Notes: generated from the letters alone by a model not told the origin. 64,000 bases of DNA from Allobosea sp. (GCF_030695125.1 NZ_JAUYTP010000068.1:1-64000); one strand, 5' to 3'; counted from the first letter of the stretch, positions 43,895 to 53,064 are shown. Translations and numbers: made by a program.

Positions 43895-44249
43895 CGCTTA
43901 CGCCTCCGCCGCCCGCACCTCTCAGGCGGTCGTTTCTCCCCGCGAACTCGAAGCCTCGCTCCTGCTCAAGGCAGCCGTCCGCCTCCAGTCGATCGCCGAC
44001 GACTGGACGCTGGCAGAGCGCGATCTTGAGGATGCGCTCGGCTACAACCGCAAGCTCTGGACGCTGCTGGTCTCTGCCGTGGTCGCCGAGGACAATCCTC
44101 TGCCGGTCGGCATCAAGACCAACATTCTCGGCCTGGCGAATTTCATCTTCAACCAGACCTTCAAGATCGCTGCCGCGCCGCGCCCCGACTCGCTCGGCGT
44201 TCTCGTCAGCATCAACCGCGACATCGCAGCCGGCTTGCGCGGCCGCTGA
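43878..44249 (+). CDS. flaF: Flagellin regulator FlaF
   Basis: A 123-residue partner of FlbT, needed for flagellin synthesis and secretion. Motifs: NAYASAARTSQAVVSPRELE, LGYNRKLWTLLVSAVVAEDN and LANFIFNQTFKI. It begins inside flbT and is followed by a bidirectional terminator shared with the convergent flgL. Confidence 0.94.
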   Translation: MQHGFNAYASAARTSQAVVSPRELEASLLLKAAVRLQSIADDWTLAERDLEDALGYNRKLWTLLVSAVVAEDNPLPVGIKTNILGLANFIFNQTFKIAAAPRPDSLGVLVSINRDIAAGLRGR

Positions 44250-44272
44250 GGCGGACACGCCGTCGGCGAATG

Positions 44273-44310
44273 GAAAAAAGGCCGTCACCCTCGCCGGGTG
44301 ACGGCCTTTC
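44273..44310. terminator. Bidirectional terminator between flaF and flgL
   Basis: GGCCGTCACCC (44280-44290) pairs perfectly with GGGTGACGGCC (44296-44306). A TTT follows on the plus strand and TTTTTT on the minus strand. Confidence 0.9.
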
Positions 44311-44338
44311 GCGTTGAAACGGCTGAAGCCTGCCGGCG

Positions 44339-45856
44339 TCAGAGATAGTTCGTCAGCGACAGCTTGGAGAGGATCGCCGTCGTCTGGTAGCTCGCCTGGA
44401 GCTGCGTCTGGAGCGCCAGGATCTGCACCGCGACCTCTTCGGTCGTGATGTTCTCGATCCCCGCCAGCGTCGTCGTGAGATAGTTCTTCGTGCCCTCGTG
44501 GCGCTCCTTGGCCCGCGCCAGCGAGGTCTGCGCCGAGCCGAATTCGGTGATGATCTCGGCCGGCTTCTGCACGGCGCCGCCGAAGCCGAGCTTCTCGCTG
44601 ACCCGCGACGTCATCGATTCATAGCGCGCCTGGGAATTGGCGTCGTTGGCGTCGAACGTCTCGATCGCCATCACCGCGAACTGCGCCAGGCCGACCTGGA
44701 AAGCCTCCTCATTGGCCCGCGCGCCGGTGCCCACGAGCTGGCCCTTGTCGACCTGCACGGTCGCGGTGCTGCGGGCGGGGTCGCTGCCATCGTCGCCGCG
44801 ATACCAGATCACCGTGTTCGCCAGCGTGCCGGCGGCAGGGGGGGCGGTGGCCGTGTCATAGGGCGGGCCGGGCACCCGCAGCGGCGGGTTGCTGAGGCTG
44901 CCGGCGAAGAAATTCTTCGCCGCGATCTGGGAGGAGGCTGCCGACAAAGACGTCGACGCCTCCTTGGTCAGGGCGGCCGTGATCGTGCCGCGCAGATTGG
45001 CGGCGGTCGCGTTGACGTCCGCCCCGATTTCATAGGTCGTGGCGGCTGCGCCGTCGGACCCCGGCGCGCGCGCCGTCAGCACGATCTCTTCCTGCGTGCC
45101 GTCGGGCAGATCGAGCGTGATGCGCAGCGTGTCGCCCGGTGTCGGCTGGCTCGCCACCGTCACCGACAGGTCGGCCGGTGGGCCGGCCGTGAAGGTCGGC
45201 GTCAACGCCGTCGAACTGCTCGAGGCGCCGGAGAGCTTGAAGCCATAGGAGTGGACCGGCGCCTGATCGGCAATGGTGGCGACGGCCCCTGCCCCACCCG
45301 TGGTCAGCCGGCCGAGGCCGGTGGTGCCGAGATCGGCAAGGCGGCGCTCGTCGATCATCTGCCGCAGGCCGGCGCGCCCGGAGCCGTCGCCCTCGATGAT
45401 CTCGTTGTAGTTCAGCGTCGGCTGGGTGTCGGAGGTCTTGCCGGAGAACAGGTAGCGCCCGTTCACCGCGGTGTTCAGCATGTCGATCGTCTGCTTGAAC
45501 TTCTCCTCCGCCAGCACCTGCGGCGAGGAGCGCCCCGTCGAGCTCGGCACATAGCTGTTGGAGCGGGTGTCGTTGATGGTTTCGCTGGTCAGCTTGGCGA
45601 AATTCTCCACCGTCGTCGTCGACAGCTTGATGTTGACGTCGGCGAGCGCGATGCCGCCGAGCCAGGAATCCAGCGTCGCGACCTTGGCGTTCAGGTCCAG
45701 GCTGGTGCGCCGGTCCATGCCGAGATCGCCGTAGCTTTCGGACTTCTGCTTCGTCGCGAGCTGGCGCTCGAGATCGGTGAGCTCGGCCCGGTTGGTGACG
45801 AAGCCGTTGGGTGTGGCGGAGCGATAGGCGCCGGTTCCGTAGGAGCTGATGGTCAT
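44339..45856 (-). CDS. flgL: Hook-filament junction protein FlgL
   Basis: HAP3-type junction protein of 505 residues. The N-terminal D1 helix (NRAELTDLERQLATKQKSES then YGDLGMDRRTSLDLNAKV) and NGRYLFSGKTSDTQP are diagnostic. The C-terminus (ENITTEEVAVQILALQTQLQ, TTAILSKLSLTNYL) completes the flagellin-like coiled coil. It is longer than most FlgL proteins because of a central beta-rich insert (about 210-330). Last gene of flgE-flgK-flgL, 7 bases after flgK. Confidence 0.9.
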   Translation of the reverse strand: MTISSYGTGAYRSATPNGFVTNRAELTDLERQLATKQKSESYGDLGMDRRTSLDLNAKVATLDSWLGGIALADVNIKLSTTTVENFAKLTSETINDTRSNSYVPSSTGRSSPQVLAEEKFKQTIDMLNTAVNGRYLFSGKTSDTQPTLNYNEIIEGDGSGRAGLRQMIDERRLADLGTTGLGRLTTGGAGAVATIADQAPVHSYGFKLSGASSSSTALTPTFTAGPPADLSVTVASQPTPGDTLRITLDLPDGTQEEIVLTARAPGSDGAAATTYEIGADVNATAANLRGTITAALTKEASTSLSAASSQIAAKNFFAGSLSNPPLRVPGPPYDTATAPPAAGTLANTVIWYRGDDGSDPARSTATVQVDKGQLVGTGARANEEAFQVGLAQFAVMAIETFDANDANSQARYESMTSRVSEKLGFGGAVQKPAEIITEFGSAQTSLARAKERHEGTKNYLTTTLAGIENITTEEVAVQILALQTQLQASYQTTAILSKLSLTNYL

Positions 45857-45863
45857 GGCGCGC

Positions 45864-47732
45864 TCACACTCTCATCAGGACGTCCATCATCTCTTTGACC
45901 GTCGAGATGATGCGGGCGTTGGCGGCATAGGCGGTCTGCAACTCGATCAGCATCGACATCTCCTGGTCGACGCTGACCTGCGCGGTTTGCTGAAAGCGGC
46001 TCTGGATCGCCGCGAGCGCCACCTGCTGGCCCTCGTCGAGGCGCTTGGCGGTTTCCACCGCCTGGCCCTGCGAGGAGACGACGCGCTGCACCAGCCCCGA
46101 CACCGTCGACGTCGTCGTCGCCGAGGCGCCGTCGAGGCCGAGCCGGTTGGTGATGCTCCTGGGAGTCTGCGTCAGCCGCTCCAGCATCAGCTGCGGACGG
46201 GTCGTGTCGCCCTGCGCGGTGTTGGTATCGAAGGCGACGAGCTTCGAACGGTCGGCGATCAGCGCCGGATTGACGACGATGCGCCCGGCAAAGCCGGCCG
46301 CCTGCGAGCCGTTCTCATAGGAACCGGTATAGACGGCGTTGCCCGCCGCGCCATCGACGAAGAAGGGCAGTTCGGCGCTGCCGCCGGCCGAAGACAGCGA
46401 CGTCGCCGTCGGACGCGAGGTCAAAGCCCTGACGTCGCGCGTGCCGGCGGCGCCGTCATCGACGATGCGCAGAACCGAGCCGGCGTTGGAAACGGTGAAG
46501 CCGGTCCCGATCGCCGCCTGCATCTGTGCCGCGACGGAGGCCGGGCCGCCGGAAAAATCGATGCCGACGACGCGGTTGTTGGCGTCGCCGCTGACGGCGG
46601 TCGGCAGCGGCAGGGAGGCGCCCGATTCGACCCGCACGAAGGTGAAGCGCTGCAGCGCGCCGCCCGGCGTCACCGCGTAATCCAGCGTGACCTTGTTGCC
46701 CGACTGCAGCCCCGCAAGGTCGACATCGAAGCCGGTGGCGGCGCCGGCGGTGACGGGCGTGCCCGCGATCTGGCGGTCCGACAGCGCGCTGGCCATCTGC
46801 GCGGCGATCTCGTCGAGCTGGCCCTGCGCCTGGACCAGCGTCGTGTCGCGCAGCTCCAGAAGAGCGGCGATCTCGCCGGAGCGGAAGATCTTGTTGGCGA
46901 TCGCATCCGTCGCGCCGCCGGAGGTGGCGGTCATCGTGATGGTGCCGACGCCGCGCTGCGCCGGGTCGCTGCTCCACTGGTCGTCGGCGCCGAGGCCGGG
47001 ATGCGCGTCGAAGCTGAAGGTGACGGCGGGCCGGCCGTCGAAGATCTGCGCGCCCGAGCCGGTGGTGATGCTGATCGAGCCGCGCGCGTCCTCGCTCGTC
47101 CTGATGTCGAGATATTGCGAGAGATCCGACAGGATCAGGTCGCGCTGATCCTTGAGATTGGCGGTCGCCGGATCGTTGGGCGTGCCGACGATCCGGGCGT
47201 TCACATTGGTCAGCGCGCCGAGCAGGTTATTGACCTGCGTGACGCCGCTGGCGAGCTTGCTCTCGGCTTCCGCGCGCAAGGCCTGCACGCCGTCCGACAG
47301 ACTGTTCAGCCGGTTCGCGAGCAGCCCCGCCGAATCCAGCACCGCCGTGCGCAGGCTGTAGGAGGACGGGTCGTTCTGGAGCGCCTGAAGCGCGCCGGTG
47401 AAGCCGTTATAGATGGTGTCGAGCGCCGTCGTGCTGCCCGGCGCGCCATACAGGCTGTCGACCCGCGACATCGTGTCGGCGCGCGTCGAGGTGTAGGCGG
47501 CGCCGGCCGAATCCTGCCAGAGCTGGTGCTGGACGATCTTGTCGAGCAGGCGCTGGACCTGCGTGCTCTGCGTGCCGACGACGGTTCCGGCCAGGCTGTC
47601 GGAGGTCGTGACGGTACGGCGGACATAGCCCGCCGTCCCCGCATTGGCGACGTTCTGCGCGACGACGCCCATGCCGATCTGCGTGGCGTTCAGCCCCGTA
47701 ATGGCGGTGTTGAGGGACGTGCTGAGACCCAT
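45864..47732 (-). CDS. flgK: Hook-filament junction protein FlgK
   Basis: HAP1-type junction protein, 622 residues. It begins MGLSTSLNTAITGLNATQIG with rod/hook motif VVAQNVANAGTAGYVRR. The C-terminal helix SVDQEMSMLIELQTAYAANA and ending ISTVKEMMDVLMRV are the FlgK signature. The middle is variable. Transcribed 61 bases after flgE and directly followed by flgL. Confidence 0.95.
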   Translation of the reverse strand: MGLSTSLNTAITGLNATQIGMGVVAQNVANAGTAGYVRRTVTTSDSLAGTVVGTQSTQVQRLLDKIVQHQLWQDSAGAAYTSTRADTMSRVDSLYGAPGSTTALDTIYNGFTGALQALQNDPSSYSLRTAVLDSAGLLANRLNSLSDGVQALRAEAESKLASGVTQVNNLLGALTNVNARIVGTPNDPATANLKDQRDLILSDLSQYLDIRTSEDARGSISITTGSGAQIFDGRPAVTFSFDAHPGLGADDQWSSDPAQRGVGTITMTATSGGATDAIANKIFRSGEIAALLELRDTTLVQAQGQLDEIAAQMASALSDRQIAGTPVTAGAATGFDVDLAGLQSGNKVTLDYAVTPGGALQRFTFVRVESGASLPLPTAVSGDANNRVVGIDFSGGPASVAAQMQAAIGTGFTVSNAGSVLRIVDDGAAGTRDVRALTSRPTATSLSSAGGSAELPFFVDGAAGNAVYTGSYENGSQAAGFAGRIVVNPALIADRSKLVAFDTNTAQGDTTRPQLMLERLTQTPRSITNRLGLDGASATTTSTVSGLVQRVVSSQGQAVETAKRLDEGQQVALAAIQSRFQQTAQVSVDQEMSMLIELQTAYAANARIISTVKEMMDVLMRV

Positions 47733-47793
47733 GGCCAGCTCCTGTCATGCCCGGCGGCCCTTCTGGACCGCGCCTTAACCCGTCTCGAAGACC

Positions 47794-49170
47794 TCAGCGG
47801 ATGATGCTGAAGACGTCGCGCAGCATTTCCTGCGCCGTGGTGATGACCTTGGTGTTGGCCGAGTAGGCCTGCTGGGTCACGATCATCTTCGAGAACTCGT
47901 CGGCGATGTCGGTGTTCGACTGCTCGATATTGCCGCCGATGAGCTGGGAGGTGCCCAGCCCGATGATCGGCGGGCCGGACTCGATCGTCTCCTCGAAGGC
48001 GCCGCCATCGAGCCGCTTGAGCGCGTTGTCGGCGTTGAAGCGGGCGACCGAGAGCTGCGCCAGCGCCACGACCTGGCCGTTGCTGAAGGTGCCGATGACC
48101 TGTCCGTCCGCGGAGACCGAGGTGCGGTCCAGCGTGCCGGCGGTGTAGCCGTCCTGCCGGATCGAACGGGCGTCGATCTGGCCGCTGACGTCGCCGTTCT
48201 GGGTGACGCCGTTGCCGCCCGTGGTCACGTTGATGCCGGTGATCGTGGTGCCCGAGATCGTCATCGTCGGCAGCGTGATGTTGCCGCCTGCGGGCGAGAC
48301 CAGCTGCCCGGTCGTGCCGAAGGTGACCGGCGAGGCGGCCTTCACATAGGCCGTCGCCGTGCCGGTGGCGCCGGTATCCTGGGCCACGAACAGGTTCCAG
48401 GTGCCCGAGGTCGGCGGAACCGCCGCCGGATTGCCGTCGTCGACCTTGCCCCAGCGCAGCTCGACGCTGGTGGCCCGGCCGAGCTCGTCATAGACGGTCA
48501 CGGAGCCGCCCGGGATGGTGCTGGACAGGAAGTTCGTGATGTTGGCGCCCTGCACCACGTCATTGGGCGCAGCGACGGTGACACTCGTGGCGTCGAGAAA
48601 ATAGCTGCCACCGTTCGAGGCCGTCGTCGTGCCGGGAACGGCGGGGATGTTGGCGCGGTATTCGATCGACGTCGTCGCCTTGGCCGGGAACTGCTCCTTG
48701 GTGATCCGCAGCACCTCGGGTTGGGTCCCGATGAGCTGACCCGTCACATTGTCGATCTTCAGGCCCTTGAGGTAGTAGCCGGCGCCATTGACGAGATAGC
48801 CGTTGGCGTCGAAGTCGAAATCGCCGCGGCGCGTGTAGAGATTGCTGTTGGAGAACTGTGTGTTGGTGCCGAGCCCGCTCTGGCGCTGATCGACGACGAA
48901 GAAGCCGTCGCCGTTGATCGCCGCGTTGGTGTCGATGCGCGTCGCTGTCAGGTCGCCCTGGATCGAATTCGTCGCCTGGCTGTAAGCCGCAACCGAGCCC
49001 GAGAGCTGGCGGTTCAGCGCCGAGTCCGGGACGAGGTCGGAGAAGGTCGTATCGACACGCTTGAACCCCGCGGTCCGGGAGTTGGCGATGTTGCCGGAGA
49101 TGTTTTCCAGCGCATAGGACTGCGCCTGCATCCCCGAAACCGCTGTCGTCAACGCGCTGAAGACACCCAT
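47794..49170 (-). CDS. flgE: Flagellar hook protein FlgE
   Basis: Hook subunit of 458 residues. The N-terminus is MGVFSALTTAVSGMQAQSYA with NISGNIANSRTAGFKR; INGDGFFVVDQRQ and SNLYTRRGDFDFDANGYLVN follow; the C-terminal helix is IADEFSKMIVTQQAYSANTK with VITTAQEMLRDVFSI. Central domains are variable. It is expressed from a sigma-54-like element at 49231-49246 with paired palindromes further upstream. It heads flgE-flgK-flgL. Confidence 0.95.
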   Translation of the reverse strand: MGVFSALTTAVSGMQAQSYALENISGNIANSRTAGFKRVDTTFSDLVPDSALNRQLSGSVAAYSQATNSIQGDLTATRIDTNAAINGDGFFVVDQRQSGLGTNTQFSNSNLYTRRGDFDFDANGYLVNGAGYYLKGLKIDNVTGQLIGTQPEVLRITKEQFPAKATTSIEYRANIPAVPGTTTASNGGSYFLDATSVTVAAPNDVVQGANITNFLSSTIPGGSVTVYDELGRATSVELRWGKVDDGNPAAVPPTSGTWNLFVAQDTGATGTATAYVKAASPVTFGTTGQLVSPAGGNITLPTMTISGTTITGINVTTGGNGVTQNGDVSGQIDARSIRQDGYTAGTLDRTSVSADGQVIGTFSNGQVVALAQLSVARFNADNALKRLDGGAFEETIESGPPIIGLGTSQLIGGNIEQSNTDIADEFSKMIVTQQAYSANTKVITTAQEMLRDVFSIIR

Positions 49171-49225
49171 GAAACCCTCACCTCAACTGGCGCCCTCCGA
49201 GGGGGCGACCTTTACTGTCGAGGCC

Positions 49226-49260
49226 AACACTGCACGCCACATGCCAGGGCATGCAGTGTT
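49226..49260. promoter_or_regulatory. Perfect inverted repeat around the flgE promoter
   Basis: AACACTGCA (49226-49234) and TGCAGTGTT (49252-49260) are exact reverse complements, 17 bases apart. They bracket the sigma-54-like element. Confidence 0.65.
49231..49246 (-). promoter_or_regulatory. Sigma-54-like promoter of flgE
   Basis: On the minus strand TGGCATG-TGGC-GTGCA, close to TGGCACG-N4-TTGCA. The start site would lie about 50 bases before the gene. Confidence 0.6.
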
Positions 49261-49309
49261 AGATTTCAGGGAGTTGCATGGTTTGCGAACCGTTTCTGTC
49301 CGTTTCCAG

Positions 49310-49347
49310 CCGGGCAGAATCGGCCCTGCCCGGCAGAAACTGCCGGG
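49310..49347. promoter_or_regulatory. Paired FlbD/ftr-like enhancer sites
   Basis: CCGGGCAGAATCGGCCC (49310) and the perfect palindrome CCCGGCAGAAACTGCCGGG (49329-49347). They lie about 64-83 bases upstream of the sigma-54-like element of flgE. Confidence 0.65.
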
Positions 49348-49359
49348 AGCGGGCGTCGT

Positions 49360-50376
49360 TCAGGCCGAGCCGCCCGGCTCCGGAGCGCCACGCCACGAGG
49401 TCAGGTCGCCCGCGACGTCGCCGAGGCTCGGCGGCGCCGCTTCCACGAAGGGCAGCGGCCGGCACACCGCCAGCGCCGACAGCCCGATGCGTGCCGTCAG
49501 GAGCCCGTTCAGCACGCCCTCGCCGAGCTTGGCCGAAAGCCGCGCGGCCAGCCCCTGCCCCACCACCTGCTGGATCACCGCGTCCCCGGCCGCGATGCCG
49601 CCGGTGACGACGAGGTGGCCGAGCACCTGCCGCGCCAGCCGGATCAGCCCCAGCGTGCCGGGGCGCCCGGCATAGATGCCGGCGATGGTCCGCAGCAGCC
49701 GGGCGCAGGCCACCAGCACGAAGACGATGTCGATCAGCGCGCGCGGGCTCACCGCCGTGACGAGCGAGACGCGCCGCGCCGCCTGCGCGATCTGCGCCTG
49801 CGCCAGCGCGTCGAGCGGCGCCATCAGGCTGCGCTCGGCCACGGTCAGAACGTCGCGCGCTGCAAAGAGCTGCGGCAGGCTGTCGGCGAGTTCGGCGCGC
49901 CCCCTGGCCGTCTCCGCCCGCGACGCGTAGAGCGCGGCGAGTTCGGCGGCGACGGCCTGCGCCTCGCTCAGGCTCGCCTCGGACAGCGCCGCCGTCGCGC
50001 GCAGGCGCAAGCCCTCGACCTTGCGCTCGCGCAGGATGTCGCGGATCACGCGCCCGAGCATGACGGCGAGCGCGAGCGCTGCCAGCGCCGCACAGGCCAA
50101 CGCCGCATAGCCCAGCACCGGGCTCTGATTCATCAACGAGGCGATGGTGCGCTGCGCCCAGACGCCGGCCGCCAGCGTCAGGAAGCCCGACAGCCCGGCC
50201 ACGAACAGCCCGCCCCAGGACCAGCGCCGCTTCGCCACCGGCACGGCGGCGGGCTCGGCGACGTCGATCGGTTCGCTCTCGGGAAGGATCGCGACGTCGC
50301 CCCTGCGGGCGGCCGCATCGATCGCCAGGTCTGGGCTCGCCGGATCGAGCCGCACCGCGCGCGGAGCCTTGCTCAT
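49360..50376 (-). CDS. YcjF-like membrane protein (TIGR01620/DUF697)
   Basis: A 338-residue inner-membrane protein. A charged N-terminal part (about 1-50) is followed by two hydrophobic helices (GGLFVAGLSGFLTLAAGVWA and LGYAALACAALAALALAVML), then a helical domain and a further hydrophobic region (ALIDIVFVLVACARLLRTIA). The C-terminal part matches the DUF697 pattern (LVVTGGIAAGDAVIQQ). It starts in an ATGA overlap with the YcjX-like gene. The YcjX-YcjF pair is conserved in proteobacteria, often stress-induced, with unknown function. Confidence 0.8.
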   Translation of the reverse strand: MSKAPRAVRLDPASPDLAIDAAARRGDVAILPESEPIDVAEPAAVPVAKRRWSWGGLFVAGLSGFLTLAAGVWAQRTIASLMNQSPVLGYAALACAALAALALAVMLGRVIRDILRERKVEGLRLRATAALSEASLSEAQAVAAELAALYASRAETARGRAELADSLPQLFAARDVLTVAERSLMAPLDALAQAQIAQAARRVSLVTAVSPRALIDIVFVLVACARLLRTIAGIYAGRPGTLGLIRLARQVLGHLVVTGGIAAGDAVIQQVVGQGLAARLSAKLGEGVLNGLLTARIGLSALAVCRPLPFVEAAPPSLGDVAGDLTSWRGAPEPGGSA

Positions 50377-51818
50377 GCCAGCCTGTCTCCGATCAGGAAT
50401 TCGAGCGCGCGGTCGAGCCGGATCTGCGGCGGCGGACGCAGGCGCCCTCCGGCATCGGCGGCGACGAGCGGCGGCCGGAAGCGCGGCGCCCGGATCTGCC
50501 ATTTTGCTGCCGGATCGAACACCGCCTCGGGGCGCTCGGGCAGCTCGCCCGGGAAGATCGCAGCCTCACTCAGGCCGTCGAAGACCTCGTCGTCGATCGT
50601 CTCTCCCGCCTCCGGCACGCCGGCGATCGCCGGGAGCTCGTCGCGGCCCTGCTTGATGCGGACCTCGCGCGTCGCCCGCACCGCCGACAGCGCCATCGAC
50701 TCGACCCGTGCGCCCGCGCCTTGCGCCCGCGAAGCGGCCCGGGCGACGAGATGGCCCATCACCGCCGCCAGCCGGTCATGGCTGGTGTGGTGGACATGGT
50801 CGGCCTTGGTCGCGGCGAAGAGCACGCGCTCGATCCGCGGCGCGAACAGGCTCGACAGCCAGGAGTTGCGCCCGACCTGGAAGGCCGCCAGCGCCTGGCC
50901 GAGCGCCGTCTCCAGATCCGCGAGCGCGGGCGCGCCGGCATCGAGCGCGGCGAGCACGTCGACCAGCACGATCTGCCGGTCGAGCCGGGCGAAATGGTCG
51001 CGAAAGAACGGCGCCACGACCACGCGCTTGTAGGCCTCGAAGCGCTCCGCCATCAGCCCGGCGAGCGTGCCGGCTTGAGGCTCCGTGTCGGCACCGAGAT
51101 CGAGCGGCGCGAACGTCAGGGCCGGCGAGCCCTCGAGATCGCCCGGCATCAGGAATCGCCCCGGCGGCGTCACCGCCACGGCCTCGGGATCGGCCCGCAG
51201 CCGCGCCAGATAGGCCTTGAACAGGTCGCTCGCAGCCTCCGCCGCCATCTCGTCGGGCGCGCCGGACGGATCGCGCGCCGGGAGGTCGGCGAGCCAGGCC
51301 GCCGCCGCCGCGCGGCGATGCGCCTTGCGCGCATCGCCCACCGCCTGGCGCGACCAGCTCTTGTAGTCCTGACCGATCAGGGCGAGGTCGAGCAGCCACT
51401 CGCCGGGATAATCGACGATGTCGAGCGTCAGCGTGGCGGGCCCCTTGAACCAGCCGGAGGCGCGCTCGTAATCGATCTCGACGCGCAGTTCCGAGATGCG
51501 TCGCGTCGATTCCGGCCAGCGCCGTTCCGGCCCGTTGAGCGAGGCGCGGTGCGCCTCATAGGGAAAGCGCGGAATCTCCGGGTCGGGCTGGGGCACGAGG
51601 CGCACGCGGGTGATGCGCCCCTCGGAGGCCGCCTTCAGCACGGGCAGCTTGGCGCCTTCGATCAGGTTCTGGATCAGCGCCGTGGTGAAGACGGTCTTGC
51701 CCGAGCGCGACAGGCCGGTGACGCCGAGCCGCAGCCGCTGCCGCCCCATACCGAGCAGGCTGTCGCCAAAGGCGAGCGCGGCATTGCGCGCGCCGTCGAG
51801 ATAGGAGCCCTCGCTCAC
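50373..51818 (-). CDS. YcjX-family nucleotide-binding protein (DUF463)
   Basis: A P-loop protein of 481 residues. Walker A GLSRSGKT is at about 35-42, the segment LDIVDYPGEWLLDL resembles a G3-type motif, and IVLVDVLAALDAG and FAATKADHVHH (NKxD-like position) follow. YcjX proteins are GTPase-like with unknown partners; here the partner is the overlapping YcjF-like gene. I set the start at GTG 51818, 13 bases after the phosphatase stop; upstream in-frame codons overlap that gene and look non-native. Confidence 0.82.
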   Translation of the reverse strand: MSEGSYLDGARNAALAFGDSLLGMGRQRLRLGVTGLSRSGKTVFTTALIQNLIEGAKLPVLKAASEGRITRVRLVPQPDPEIPRFPYEAHRASLNGPERRWPESTRRISELRVEIDYERASGWFKGPATLTLDIVDYPGEWLLDLALIGQDYKSWSRQAVGDARKAHRRAAAAAWLADLPARDPSGAPDEMAAEAASDLFKAYLARLRADPEAVAVTPPGRFLMPGDLEGSPALTFAPLDLGADTEPQAGTLAGLMAERFEAYKRVVVAPFFRDHFARLDRQIVLVDVLAALDAGAPALADLETALGQALAAFQVGRNSWLSSLFAPRIERVLFAATKADHVHHTSHDRLAAVMGHLVARAASRAQGAGARVESMALSAVRATREVRIKQGRDELPAIAGVPEAGETIDDEVFDGLSEAAIFPGELPERPEAVFDPAAKWQIRAPRFRPPLVAADAGGRLRPPPQIRLDRALEFLIGDRLA

Positions 51819-51831
51819 GATGCGGACGGGC

Positions 51832-52359
51832 TCACTCGTCGGGCCCTTCGCCGAGCGAAGCGGGCGTGACGAAGCGGTCGAGCCGGCCGCCGCGTGCGGC
51901 GACATCGCGCCAGTCCTCGACCGCGAAATCGAGCACCGCAAGCCCGCAGGTCGGGTATTTCTGGCTCAGGCGCGCCGCGGCATAGCGATCGCCATGGCCC
52001 GTCAGCAGCGCCGCCAGCTCCTCGAAACCGGGATTGTGGCCGATCATCAGCAGCGTCTTCACCTCCGGCGCGGTCTCCTGCACAACGGAGAGCAGGCGCT
52101 TCATCTGCGCCTCGTAGATTCGCGGCTCGGTCTGGACCGAGGGCTTTTCAGGCAGCATCGGGGCCACCAGCTGCCAGGTCTCCTGCGTCCGCCGGGCCGG
52201 CGAGACGAGCACGAGGTCGGGCAGCAGCAATTCGTCGGCGAGATAGCGCCCCATCACCGGCGCGGCTTCGCGGCCCCGTATGGCGAGCGGCCGCTCGGGG
52301 TCGGCAACCCCTTCGGGCCAGTTCGATTTCGCGTGGCGCAGCAGGATCAATCGTCGCAT
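51832..52359 (-). CDS. SixA-like histidine phosphatase
   Basis: A 175-residue phosphoglycerate-mutase-fold phosphatase of the SixA type. The catalytic RHAKSNWPEG follows the start MRRLILL; a second conserved pair is SPARRTQETW, and the proton-donor region is IGHNPGFEELAALL. SixA removes phosphate from histidine phosphotransfer domains, but the target here is unknown. It lies between TetR and YcjX genes, all leftward with short gaps. ATG 52359 is preferred to ATG 52368. Confidence 0.85.
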   Translation of the reverse strand: MRRLILLRHAKSNWPEGVADPERPLAIRGREAAPVMGRYLADELLLPDLVLVSPARRTQETWQLVAPMLPEKPSVQTEPRIYEAQMKRLLSVVQETAPEVKTLLMIGHNPGFEELAALLTGHGDRYAAARLSQKYPTCGLAVLDFAVEDWRDVAARGGRLDRFVTPASLGEGPDE

Positions 52360-52368
52360 GGTCCCCAT

Positions 52369-53064
52369 CTAACCATCGTGTTCCGGATTTGCGAGCCGCG
52401 TCGTCGGCGGCAGCGCGGCGACCAGAAGCGTCATCAAGCGGTCCGCAAACAGCGAGACCATGGACGCGCGCTCGCTGTCATCGACGAGAAAGTCGAACTG
52501 GCCGTCGATGAACAGCGTCGTGAAGCCATGCGTCACCGACCAGACGAACAGAATCTCGGCGAAATCGGGCGAACGCGCCGTCTCGGACGACACCACGCCC
52601 GGCGGCGGCGCGGCCAGCCCGGCGCGATGGGCGCGCGTCTCCGCGACGAGGATGCCGAAGGCCCGCCCGCCGGCGCGTTGCATCTCGGGATCCTCCTTGT
52701 CGAGCTCCCGGCGCCCGAACACGACGCGGAAACGACCCGGCCGGGCAAGCGCGGTCTCCAAATAGGCCCGGCAGATCGCCGCGAGCCTGCAGCCGCCCGC
52801 AGCGCTCGCCCGCGCCGCGGCTGCGTCCATCGCATCGGAGAGATCGTCGAAGCCGAGCGTCGCGACAGCCGTCAGGAGCCCGGCGAGATTGCCGAAATGA
52901 TGCGCCGGCGCCGCGGCCGACACCCCGGCCCGCCGCGCGCATTCGCGCAGCGTGAAGCCGCCGACGCCCCGCTCGGCGAGCACGGCCTCGGCCGCGTCGA
53001 TCATCGCCTGGCGCAGATCGCCATGGTGATAGCCATCGCGCCCCGCCCCCCGCTTCTCCGCCAT
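52369..53064 (-). CDS. TetR-family transcriptional regulator
   Basis: A 231-residue repressor. The N-terminal HTH domain reads HHGDLRQAMIDAAEAVLAER, then FTLRECARRAGVSAAAPAHHFGN. The ligand domain fits the TetR_C_33/WHG-type class by pattern (FVWSVTHGFTTLFIDGQFDF). It is divergent from the ABA4-like membrane gene, and a perfect palindrome at 53095-53113 lies 30 bases before its own start. I infer autoregulation and control of the divergent gene. Confidence 0.85.
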   Translation of the reverse strand: MAEKRGAGRDGYHHGDLRQAMIDAAEAVLAERGVGGFTLRECARRAGVSAAAPAHHFGNLAGLLTAVATLGFDDLSDAMDAAAARASAAGGCRLAAICRAYLETALARPGRFRVVFGRRELDKEDPEMQRAGGRAFGILVAETRAHRAGLAAPPPGVVSSETARSPDFAEILFVWSVTHGFTTLFIDGQFDFLVDDSERASMVSLFADRLMTLLVAALPPTTRLANPEHDG

